Position numbers and translations under genes: made by a program
Shown here: positions 16,738-25,683 of the stretch, piece after piece
How the letters are laid out: each line of letters opens with the position of its first letter
Position numbering within the stretch: the first letter of the stretch is position 1
Notes under the pieces: model-generated
The model's database searches: none
The model's input: only the letters and a program-made list of their open reading frames with translations
What the model was told of the DNA's origin: nothing
NCBI GenBank assembly: GCA_028281785.1
Contig: JANQJG010000220.1
Coordinates: forward strand, 1 to 32,677
DNA length: 32,677 nucleotides
Direction: 5' to 3'
DNA from: Rhodospirillales bacterium
GTDB taxonomy: Bacteria; Pseudomonadota; Alphaproteobacteria; Rhodospirillales; Shumkoniaceae

Positions 16738-17372
16738 ACCGGCACCTCGGCCATCGCGAAATAGCCCAGATCCAGGAGCTTCGATCCGTCGAGGGGGAGT
16801 TCCGAATGGGTGGCGACGACCGCCATCCCGCCGCGGCCGCGATGCGCCGCGAGGACCTTGCCGAGCGCGGCGACCCCGGCCCGGTCGAGGGCGGTCGTCG
16901 GCTCGTCGAGGAGCCAGAGCGCGGCGGTCCGCGAAACAGCCATTCGGGCCAGGTTGACCCGGCGTTTCTGGCCGGCCGAGAGGAAGCGCCCCGGCACATC
17001 GGCGAGATGGTCGACGCCGAACGCGCGTAGGGCCGGCCCCACCGACTCCAGGCCGCCGCCCCAAAGCTCCGCCCAAAAGCCAAGGTTTTCCGCCACCGTC
17101 AGCACCGGCTTCACGGCGTCGAGATGGCCGACATAGCAGATCCGCGCGCGATGCCCCTCGGGATCCTCGGAAAGACTCGCGCCGTTCCACCGCAGCTCCC
17201 CGCGGGCCGGGCGCAGAAATCCGGCCATCAGGCGCAGCAGGCTCGATTTACCGCTCCCATTCGCGCCGACCAGCACCAGCGCTTCTCCCTGCGCGAGTTC
17301 GAATCGGAGCCCGGTGAAGACGAGTCGCTCCCCGCGGATACAGTCAAGATCATGGCCTGTGAAACGGTTCAT
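16734..17372 (-). CDS. ccmA: Cytochrome c biogenesis ATP-binding protein CcmA
   Basis: This 212-residue ATPase subunit of CcmAB is the first gene of the nine-gene operon. It has Walker A GANGSGKSSLL (about residues 36-46), the ABC signature LSAGQKRRVNLARM (about 131-144), Walker B ALWLLDEPTTALD and the switch His ATHSE. The ATG at 17372 fits the family start MNRFTGHDLDCIRGER; the open frame continues 55 codons upstream through hairpin-rich intergenic DNA, which is not protein-like. It is divergent from acnA across 508 bp, so the two share their regulatory region. Confidence 0.97.
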   Translation of the reverse strand: MNRFTGHDLDCIRGERLVFTGLRFELAQGEALVLVGANGSGKSSLLRLMAGFLRPARGELRWNGASLSEDPEGHRARICYVGHLDAVKPVLTVAENLGFWAELWGGGLESVGPALRAFGVDHLADVPGRFLSAGQKRRVNLARMAVSRTAALWLLDEPTTALDRAGVAALGKVLAAHRGRGGMAVVATHSELPLDGSKLLDLGYFAMAEVPV

Positions 17373-17395
17373 CGGGAGACCGCGAATGGTTGCAG

Positions 17396-17416
17396 GGCTA
17401 GAGCATGTCTCTAGCC
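17396..17416. repeat. Short CTAG-containing palindrome
   Basis: This is an 8-bp perfect inverted repeat, GGCTAGAG / CTCTAGCC, with a 5-nt spacer, holding two CTAG tetranucleotides 13 bp apart just upstream of ccmA. Its left part, CTAGAGCATGTC, differs at one position in twelve from the IS630-like terminus at the right edge of the window (CTAGAGCGTGTC). It may be a relic of such an end; being so short, chance cannot be excluded. Confidence 0.4.
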
Positions 17417-17580
17417 GCCGAGGAGGTGCCGACGGTAGCCCAGTTTCCATCGAAAAAGAAGGTGTTGCCCGCCGAAGCCGGGTACGCGGGGAAAGACGGC
17501 CGAAGTCCGTGAGGACCTCGGCCGCGGAGCCCGACACGTCGTGTCGGTCAGGGGAACCAGAGGCGGGGGGGAGCCCCTGG
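17413..17580 (+). ncRNA. Hairpin-rich intergenic segment, possible structured RNA (unassigned)
   Basis: Between the divergent ccmA and acnA, this GC-rich stretch contains consecutive inverted repeats. One runs CGGCCGA (17497-17503) / TCGGCCG (17518-17524), enclosing GTCC-GTGA-GGAC with a GNRA-type loop on the plus strand. Others are CCCGC (17468) / GCGGG (17486), CCGACAC / GTGTCGG (17531-17547), and a near-perfect stem 17556-17564 / 17573-17581. Flanking segments can extend the central hairpin into a rod of about 150 nt, the general shape of 6S-type RNAs. I could not match a family consensus. The plus strand is favoured only because of the GNRA loop. Confidence 0.25.
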
Positions 17581-17880
17581 TTATGTAAACGAGGGGGTTC
17601 TTATTATGTTTTCAGTTAAGGAGGAAATTGTGGCGAATTTATGCCGAATGTGCTCGGACACCCCCGGAGACTTGCCGACCGGCGGTGCTGAAAACCGGGC
17701 CAACCCTTTCAAATTAAAACAGAATATGAAGAGCACTGGCATCCTGGCGCGGGCATCATATGTTAAGATCGCAAGATATCTCGCTATGTACCGAAGGATC
17801 GCCGTCGCCCGGCCGCCGCGCACCCCGATGGGCCGGCCGTTGCCGTCGACAATGAAGAATATGGAGGAAGGAGGAATCCG
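17581..17880 (+). promoter_or_regulatory. acnA upstream/leader region
   Basis: This 300-bp region immediately upstream of acnA is more AT-rich than its surroundings, so it probably includes the acnA promoter and 5' leader. A candidate AT-rich -10 region is TTATTATG near 17602-17609, but I find no convincing -35 box. A good Shine-Dalgarno, AAGGAGGAAATT, sits at about 17620-17631 before a GTG that opens a 95-codon frame running into acnA in another frame. That frame has no recognisable similarity and I treat it as a doubtful leader ORF. The acnA ribosome site, GGAGGAAGGAGGAATCC, is at about 17864-17880. Confidence 0.3.
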
Positions 17881-20604
<2,724 letters not shown>

Positions 20605-20613
20605 CAGGGCACC

Positions 20614-20737
20614 GAAAAAGTCGCTGAGGCCCTTTGCCTCATCCTTCGACAAGCTCAGGATGAGGTAACTTTTTGAAATGATTGACCCCATGCTGAGCAA
20701 AGTCGAAGCACGAGGTCGATCATGGACGCACTTTTTC
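20614..20737. repeat. REP-like composite palindrome
   Basis: Ten bases after the acnA stop, an element is bounded by GAAAAAGT (20614-20621) and its complement ACTTTTTC (20730-20737), with a further ACTTTTTG in the middle. The left half holds a perfect 9-bp stem CCTCATCCT (20637-20645) / AGGATGAGG (20657-20665) with an 11-nt loop. The right half holds a variant, TGCTGAGCAAAGTCGAAGCA. The sequence resembles dispersed palindromes common between genes in proteobacteria. It may stabilise or end the acnA mRNA; the T-runs of both halves would give weak termination. Confidence 0.65.
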
Positions 20738-20775
20738 TGCCGGCACTGGCGGCCCTCGCTGTACTCCTGCCCCGA

Positions 20776-20810
20776 AGGCCCAGGTCGCGAGAAATTCCGC
20801 CTGGGCCTTT
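20776..20810 (+). terminator. Probable rho-independent terminator
   Basis: A perfect 9-bp stem AGGCCCAGG (20776-20784) / CCTGGGCCT (20800-20808) with a 15-nt loop is followed by TTT and then CATT. The short T-run makes it a modest terminator. It would end acnA transcription before the envelope protein gene, whose ribosome site starts about 40 bp downstream. Confidence 0.5.
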
Positions 20811-20864
20811 CATTGCCCTTGCAGAAGCGAGATCCATGCCTTCGGGCCAGCAGGAGTGAACACC

Positions 20865-21353
20865 ATGAGAAAGCTTCTGATCGCCACCATCGCCAGCCTC
20901 GGCATTCTCGGCGCCGGCGCCTTCCAGAACGAAGCCCGCGCCAACGACGGCCAGATCTTCGGCGTCCTGCTGGGCGCCGCGGCCGGCGGTTTCGTCGGTT
21001 CCCAGTTCGGTTCGGGCGACGGCAAGCTCGCCGCGACAGCGGCCGGCACACTGCTCGGCGCCGGAATCGGCCATCACATTACCCGCGGCAGCCACTACTC
21101 CCAGCCGTCCTACGCGCGGGGCCATACGGTCCATTATGTGCCGCCGCGCAAGGTCCATCGGCCGCAGGTCCATGTCGACCGCCGGACCTATGTCGACCGG
21201 CGCACCTACGTGGATCGGAGCACGCATGTGACCCATACGCGCACCGTCACCCATACGCGGACGAAGACCCGGGTGGTCCGCAAGAGCCGCGGTGATTGGA
21301 AGCGGGACCGGTGGCACTGGGATGATCCGCGGCCTTACTGGGCACGCTATTAA
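20865..21353 (+). CDS. Glycine-zipper 2TM envelope protein
   Basis: This 162-residue exported protein has a signal peptide (LLIATIASLGILGAGAF, cleavage near the ARA/ND region, about residue 26). A glycine-zipper segment follows (GVLLGAAAGGFVGSQFGSGDGKLAATAAGTLLGAGIGHHI, about 33-72, split here only for description). The C-terminal half is rich in His, Arg, Thr and Tyr with imperfect repeats (VDRRTYVDRRTYVDRSTHV, then THTRTVTHTRTKTR) and an RDRWHWDD end. Glycine-zipper proteins of this kind sit in or near the outer membrane, often in stress or surface-antigen families. The ATG at 20865 is favoured by AGGAG eight bases upstream; a GTG at 20856 overlaps that site. The TAA stop is one base before the CTAG of an inserted element. 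Confidence 0.85.
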   Translation: MRKLLIATIASLGILGAGAFQNEARANDGQIFGVLLGAAAGGFVGSQFGSGDGKLAATAAGTLLGAGIGHHITRGSHYSQPSYARGHTVHYVPPRKVHRPQVHVDRRTYVDRRTYVDRSTHVTHTRTVTHTRTKTRVVRKSRGDWKRDRWHWDDPRPYWARY

Positions 21354-21354
21354 G

Positions 21355-21627
21355 CTAGGGCCTGTTGATATTCACCGCATCGATCTGGTTCGAGACCAAA
21401 ATCGTCGCGGACAAGGAGAGAAGCGCAAGGAAGTGCCGGCCACTTTCGAGCATTCTCGACCCCGTCCGCGGCGATTTTGGCCGAACCCCAAAGGGGCTGG
21501 GCGAAAACCCCCCATTTCCGCGTCGCTCGTCCTCGAATATGCCCGGCATGTCCTTCGTCCTCGCTCCTAAAACTGACGGGTTTTCGACACCAGCCAGATC
21601 GATGTGTTGAATGTCAACAGGCCCTAG
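21355..21627. mobile_element. Non-autonomous 265-bp inverted-repeat element (MITE-like) with CTAG duplication
   Basis: The segment 21359-21623 has terminal inverted repeats. The left end reads GGCCTGTTGATATTCA and the complement of the right end GGCCTGTTGACATTCA; over the first 30 bases, 27 match. It is flanked by CTAG at 21355-21358 and 21624-21627. This can be read as a 4-bp duplication, or as a TA duplication with one more G in each repeat. No long frame resembles a transposase, so the element is non-autonomous. The right CTAG is shared with palindromic element copy B. It begins one base after the stop of the glycine-zipper gene. Confidence 0.8.
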
Positions 21628-21893
21628 TGTGATGGTTCCGAAGTTCGGCACATTATGTGTGCCGAACTTCGGAAGCTGAATCACACTAGATCAGATCGCG
21701 ATTAAATGGAATCGCTCTACAACACCATTTAATCGCGTGAATCTAATCTAACTCATTGAAGTAGAGCGGATTCACGCGACCAATCGGAAACATGCGGTGT
21801 TTCCGATTGGTCGCGATCCGCTCTAGAATCAACAAGTTAGTGTGCCGATTCACGCGAGATTCAATGTAACGAATCTCGCGATCGGGACACTAG
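21624..21893. repeat. CTAG-bounded multi-hairpin element, copy B, with nested insertion
   Basis: This copy is inverted relative to A and C and ends with CTAG at 21624-21627 and 21890-21893. Its outer parts carry the 17+5+17 hairpin (21636-21652 / 21658-21674, perfect) and the 10-bp stem 21853-21862 / 21871-21880, as in copy A. The middle module is interrupted between CTAG 21686-21689 and CTAG 21823-21826 by another tri-hairpin element. Without that insert, B aligns along its whole length with A. Confidence 0.85.
21689..21823. mobile_element. Nested tri-hairpin element inside copy B
   Basis: The insert is 135 bp between two TA dinucleotides, each within CTAG. It is made of three adjoining 39-nt units. 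Unit 1 is 21698-21736 (12-bp stem, 15-nt loop), unit 2 is 21737-21775 (7-bp stem GTGAATC / GATTCAC), and unit 3 is 21776-21814 (17-bp stem, 5-nt loop). The ends GATCAGATCGCGA and, from the right, GAGCGGATCGCGA agree at 11 of 13 positions. Copies A and C have the uninterrupted sequence CACACGAGAATC at this site, so insertion is directly supported. Confidence 0.82.
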
Positions 21894-21952
21894 AGCACGA
21901 CGCCCGACGACTCGTCTCTTAAGTCAGCCTCCCTGTTAGACGAGCCTCCATC
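21894..21952 (+). ncRNA. Possible small RNA or mRNA 3' end before the terminator
   Basis: Between element B and the terminator lies a hairpin, CTCGTCT (about 21911-21917) / AGACGAG (about 21938-21944). Its loop contains CCTCCC, and a second CCTCC follows just before the terminator stem. Loops with anti-Shine-Dalgarno CCTCC motifs next to a strong terminator are typical of some alphaproteobacterial small RNAs. No promoter could be identified upstream. The alternative is that this is the original 3' UTR of the glycine-zipper gene, displaced by the inserted elements. Confidence 0.3.
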
Positions 21953-21986
21953 GGGGCCGGGAAACCCTCCCGGCCCCGTTTTTTTT
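21953..21986 (+). terminator. Strong rho-independent terminator
   Basis: A perfect 10-bp GC stem, GGGGCCGGGA (21953-21962) / TCCCGGCCCC (21968-21977), has a 5-nt loop and is followed by G and eight T residues (21979-21986). It is the clearest terminator in the window. The nearest upstream gene on this strand ends 600 bp earlier, with mobile elements between. The next 96 bp up to the DUF1223 gene show nothing I can name. Confidence 0.9.
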
Positions 21987-22082
21987 ACTTTTCCGCGATG
22001 TATTGGCCCGCGCGTCCCGCATTCGAATCACGTCGGCATCACCCCTATGTGATTGGCCCCCCCTTGGTGATTCGGCTATGTC

Positions 22083-22850
22083 ATGGTGATGGTTCGAGCA
22101 TTGAGAATGGCTGTGTTCGCGTTGGCGATGGTCGCGGCGAACACGACGGGAGCCCTCGGCCGCGACCTGACGGTGGTCGAGCTTTTCACCTCGCAGGGCT
22201 GCTCCTCCTGCCCGCCCGCAGACGCGTTCCTCGGCGAGCTGGCATCGCGAGAGGATGTTCTCGCACTGTCGTTTCACGTGGATTACTGGGACTACATCGG
22301 CTGGAGAGACCCCTTCGCCAGCGCCGCCAATACCCAGCGGCAGCGGGTTTATGCCCAGCGATTCGGTCTTGGATACGTCTACACGCCGCAAATGGTGGTC
22401 CAGGGCATGGCGCAGATGACCGGGTCCAACCGTCCGGCGGTATTGAACGGCATCGCCCAGGCGCGAACGATGCCCCGCGTACCGGTCGAAATCCGGTCCA
22501 CGGATGGCGGCGCGACAGTGATGATCGGCGGGTCCGACCGGGCCGAGCCCTCCTCGGTTTGGTCGGTGGTCTTCGACCGCGGCCATGAGACCTCGATCAA
22601 GCGCGGCGAGAACCGGGGACGGACACTGAAGTACGCCCATGTCGTCCGGGATCTAAAACGGGTGGGAGAATGGACCGGCGAGCCGATGGAGCTGTCCTTG
22701 CCGATTGGCGAGATGGTGGCCGACGGACGGGACGCCTGCGCCATCATCGTGCAATCGGACATGACGGGGCGGATTTTCGGCGCCGCCCTCCTCGCCCTGG
22801 ATGACACGGCCGCGCCAAACTCTCCCGCGATGGCCGGCGCGCCGCGCTGA
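22083..22850 (+). CDS. DUF1223 secreted thioredoxin-fold-like protein
   Basis: This 255-residue protein has an N-terminal signal peptide (AVFALAMVAANTTGALG, cleavage about residue 26) and the DUF1223 hallmark VELFTSQGCSSCPPAD, a thioredoxin-like CXXC (C40, C43). Other family segments are LSFHVDYWDYIGWRDPFA and YTPQMVVQG. The family is predicted to be extracytoplasmic and possibly redox-active, but its substrate is unknown. Several in-frame ATGs (22083, 22089, 22110) are close together; the first gives the fullest signal peptide. The TGA stop abuts the convergent htpG stop with no gap and no terminator between. Confidence 0.92.
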   Translation: MVMVRALRMAVFALAMVAANTTGALGRDLTVVELFTSQGCSSCPPADAFLGELASREDVLALSFHVDYWDYIGWRDPFASAANTQRQRVYAQRFGLGYVYTPQMVVQGMAQMTGSNRPAVLNGIAQARTMPRVPVEIRSTDGGATVMIGGSDRAEPSSVWSVVFDRGHETSIKRGENRGRTLKYAHVVRDLKRVGEWTGEPMELSLPIGEMVADGRDACAIIVQSDMTGRIFGAALLALDDTAAPNSPAMAGAPR

Positions 22851-24770
22851 CTAAGACTCCTGCGAGGCAGCCGGCGCAGCTGATCCGGCCATTCCTCTCT
22901 CCATAACCATCGACAGGCGGCGCGCGAAGGCGACCGGATCGGGCAGGGCCTCGCCCTCGATGATGCGCGCCTGATCCAGCAGCAGATGCGCAGCGTCATC
23001 AAGCTCCCCGCCATCGGCGTTGTCGGCGGCGCGTCCGGCCAGGCACTGGATCAGCGGGTGCCTGGGGTTGATCTCAAGCACGCGGGGCGTCGCATCCGCC
23101 ATTCCCAGCTGTTTGTGCTGCCTGAGCAGGCGTTCGAGCCGCATGTCGATGTCGCCCTCGTCGGCGACAAGGCAAACCGCGCTCTCGGTCAAGCGGCTCG
23201 AGGTTCTGACGTCCTTGACGGAGTCGCCCAGGGCAAGCTTGATCGCGGCGACCAAGCGGTCGAGACCGGGCGCGTCGGGAGCCTTCTCCTCGGCCTTCTG
23301 ATCCTCCGGGGCGGCCTTGATCTTCTCCAGATCGGCGCCACCGCGCGTCACCGAGCGGAACGGCTTGTCAGCATATTGACCGATCGCCGAAAGCCAGAAG
23401 TCGTCGATCGGATCGGTCAAAAGCAGGACCTCGACCTCGCGCGCCCGGAAGCCCTCCAGCTGCGGGCTGCGGCGGAGCGAGTCGGCATCCTCGCCGGTGA
23501 CGTAGAAGATGGCGTCCTGCCCCTCCTTCATACGCCCGACATAGTCCTCCAGGGAGGTCCAGCCCTCGGCGCCGGTGGAGCGGAAGCGGCTGAGCGCCAG
23601 GATCTCGTCGCGGTTCTGAAATTCCTCGTAGAGCCCCTCCTTGAGGACGGCGCCGAAATTCTCCCAAAAGACCACATAGTCCTCGGGGGACTTCTTGGCC
23701 GTCTTCGTAAGCTCGCCGAGGACGCGCTTGACCAGCCCGGACCGGATCTTGGCGAGCTTCGGGTCCTTTTGCAGCATCTCCCGGCTGATGTTGAGCGAGA
23801 GGTCCTCGGAATCGACGATGCCGCGCATAAAGCGCAGATAGGCCGGCAAAAGGGCCTCGCAGTCGTCGGTGATGAAGACCCGCTTGACATAGAGCTTCAG
23901 CCGCGGCTTGCGCTCGGGATCGAAGAGGTCCCAGGGCCGGCTCTTGGGAATGAAGAGGAGGTTGGTGTATTCGAGCGCCCCCTCGATCTTGTTGTGCAGC
24001 GTCTTCCAGGGCTCGTCGAGGGCGTGGCCGATGTGACGGTAGAATTCGGTGTACTGCTCCTCGGTGATCTCCTTGGCCGGACGGGTCCACAGGGCGGAGG
24101 CCTCGTTGAGCTTCTCCTCCTTGCCCGCTTCCTCGACCAGGAGGATGGGGAAGCCGATATGGTCGGAATAGGTCGTGACGATGGACCGCAGGCGCCCGGG
24201 GTCCAGGAATTCGTCCTCGTCCTTCCCGAGATGCAGCGTGACCGAGGTCCCGCGCTCCGGCCGCTCGGCCTCGGCGATCGTGTATTCGCCCCGACCGTCG
24301 GAGGTCCATAGCCAAGCCTCGTCCTCGCCGGCGCGGCGGGTCAGCACCTCGACCTTCTCGGCGACCATGAAGGCGGAATAGAAGCCGACCCCGAACTGCC
24401 CGATCAGCGCCACTTCCTGCCCGTTCGACTTGCCGGCGCCGGCCGCCAGCTGCTCGACGAAGGCCTGGGTGCCGGAACGGGCGATCGTGCCGAGATTGTC
24501 GCTGACCTCCTGCCGGTTCATGCCGATCCCGTTGTCGGCGACCGTCAGCTTCCTACCCGCCTTGTCGATCTCGATGCGCATCCGGAAATCGGCGTCGCCG
24601 CCGACGAGCTCCGGCCGGGTCAGGGCCTCGTGCCGCAACCGGTCGCAAGCGTCCGACGCGTTGGAGACGAGTTCGCGGAGGAAGATCTCCTTATGGCTGT
24701 AGAGCGAGTGGGCGACGATGTCGAGGAGCTTGCTGACCTCCGCCTGAAAGACATGCCGTTCTTCCGCCAT
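22851..24770 (-). CDS. htpG: Molecular chaperone HtpG (Hsp90)
   Basis: This cytosolic ATP-dependent chaperone dimer has 639 residues, close to the usual 620-640. The N-terminal GHKL ATPase shows FLRELVSNASDACDRLR (catalytic Glu, Asn), VADNGIGMNR, GTIARSGT and IGQFGVGFYSAF. The middle domain has the catalytic-loop region LSLNISREMLQ with its Arg, and the C-terminal dimerisation part follows. An ATG at 24770 fits the family start (MAEERHVFQAEVSKLLDIVAHS). A weak promoter-like pair (CTGACA at 24832-24837 and CATACC at 24808-24813, read on the minus strand, 18-bp spacing) lies upstream; I see no convincing heat-shock sigma motif. It is divergent from pcm. Confidence 0.97.
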   Translation of the reverse strand: MAEERHVFQAEVSKLLDIVAHSLYSHKEIFLRELVSNASDACDRLRHEALTRPELVGGDADFRMRIEIDKAGRKLTVADNGIGMNRQEVSDNLGTIARSGTQAFVEQLAAGAGKSNGQEVALIGQFGVGFYSAFMVAEKVEVLTRRAGEDEAWLWTSDGRGEYTIAEAERPERGTSVTLHLGKDEDEFLDPGRLRSIVTTYSDHIGFPILLVEEAGKEEKLNEASALWTRPAKEITEEQYTEFYRHIGHALDEPWKTLHNKIEGALEYTNLLFIPKSRPWDLFDPERKPRLKLYVKRVFITDDCEALLPAYLRFMRGIVDSEDLSLNISREMLQKDPKLAKIRSGLVKRVLGELTKTAKKSPEDYVVFWENFGAVLKEGLYEEFQNRDEILALSRFRSTGAEGWTSLEDYVGRMKEGQDAIFYVTGEDADSLRRSPQLEGFRAREVEVLLLTDPIDDFWLSAIGQYADKPFRSVTRGGADLEKIKAAPEDQKAEEKAPDAPGLDRLVAAIKLALGDSVKDVRTSSRLTESAVCLVADEGDIDMRLERLLRQHKQLGMADATPRVLEINPRHPLIQCLAGRAADNADGGELDDAAHLLLDQARIIEGEALPDPVAFARRLSMVMERGMAGSAAPAASQES

Positions 24771-24923
24771 GGCTGCGAAACACTCCGATATCGCGAACGT
24801 TGTACCCGGTATGGTGATGCCGCCAGATATGTGTCAGTGCCGTGACCGCCGCAAGCCCGAGGCGCCGGTGGCGCTTGACGCTGACCAGCCGGCCCCGCAA
24901 GCTGGGCGCAGGGGGAAAAGGCC

Positions 24924-25607
24924 GTGAACCCGACCGAGCAAGAACTGGCGCGCAATCGGCTGCTCGAAGAGATCGAGCTGGACACCCGCGACACCAGCCA
25001 TATGACGGGCCGGGAAAAGCTGTCCGACCGGGTGATGGCGGCGATGGCCAAGGTGCCCCGCCACGAATTCGTTCTGCCCGAGGACCTGCCCCTGGCCTAT
25101 ATCAACCGTCCGCGGGGCATCGGGCACGGCCAGACGATCTCTCAACCCTTTGTCGTCGCCTTGATGACCGACCTGCTGGACCTTACCCCGGAGGACCGCG
25201 TGCTCGAGATCGGCACCGGCTCGGGCTATCAGGCCGCCGTGCTGGCCGAGCTCGCGGCCCGGATCTACAGCGTGGAAGTGATCGTGGAACTGGCCGATAC
25301 GGCACGTGAAAGGCTGCGACGCCTTGGCTATGACCATGTGGAGGTGCGTCATGTCGACGGCCATGGCGGCTGGCCCGAGGAAGCGCCGTTCGACGCCATC
25401 ATCGTGACCGCGGCGCCCCCACGCCTGCCGGAGGAGCTGGTCGCGCAGCTCGCGGAGGGCGGTCGCATGGTCGCGCCGGTCGGGCACAGGATCATGGGTC
25501 AGGAGCTGAGGCTGTACACAAAAGGCCCGGAAGGCGCCATCAGAAGCCGGGGCGTCCTGCCTGTCGCTTTCGTGCCGATGGTGGAGAAGGCAGCCCCGCG
25601 AACCTAA
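24924..25607 (+). CDS. pcm: Protein-L-isoaspartate O-methyltransferase
   Basis: This repair enzyme methylates isoaspartyl residues of damaged proteins using S-adenosylmethionine. The 227-residue protein shows RHEFVLPEDLPLAYINRP, the conserved GHGQTISQPFVVALM segment, SAM-binding motif I VLEIGTGSGYQAAVLAEL (about residues 92-109) and the later APFDAIIVTAAPPRLPEEL. The start is GTG at 24924 with AGGGGGAAAAG upstream. Next to htpG, divergently, it suggests a protein quality-control neighbourhood. The following helicase gene begins within 80 bp and may be co-transcribed. Confidence 0.96.
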   Translation: MNPTEQELARNRLLEEIELDTRDTSHMTGREKLSDRVMAAMAKVPRHEFVLPEDLPLAYINRPRGIGHGQTISQPFVVALMTDLLDLTPEDRVLEIGTGSGYQAAVLAELAARIYSVEVIVELADTARERLRRLGYDHVEVRHVDGHGGWPEEAPFDAIIVTAAPPRLPEELVAQLAEGGRMVAPVGHRIMGQELRLYTKGPEGAIRSRGVLPVAFVPMVEKAAPRT

Positions 25608-25683
25608 ATCTCTGTCGGGCGCCGTGCGCCGCCAGGATGTGCCTGGGCTTGCAATACCGGCAGGAAGGGGGGATCTTCTCGCC

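Noticed and set aside
17505..17516. GTCCGTGAGGAC identical to a classic hammerhead ribozyme stem II
   Set aside because: The conserved core (CTGATGA before and GAAA directly after the stem) is absent; the flanks instead form a continuous CGGCCGA/TCGGCCG stem.
20722..20859. 45-codon frame MDALFLPALAALAVLL with hydrophobic start
   Set aside because: It begins inside the REP-like repeat, runs through the terminator stem and has no ribosome site.
21355..21684. 109-codon minus-strand frame across the 265-bp element
   Set aside because: It spans the boundary between two mobile elements and has no transposase motif; no ribosome site.
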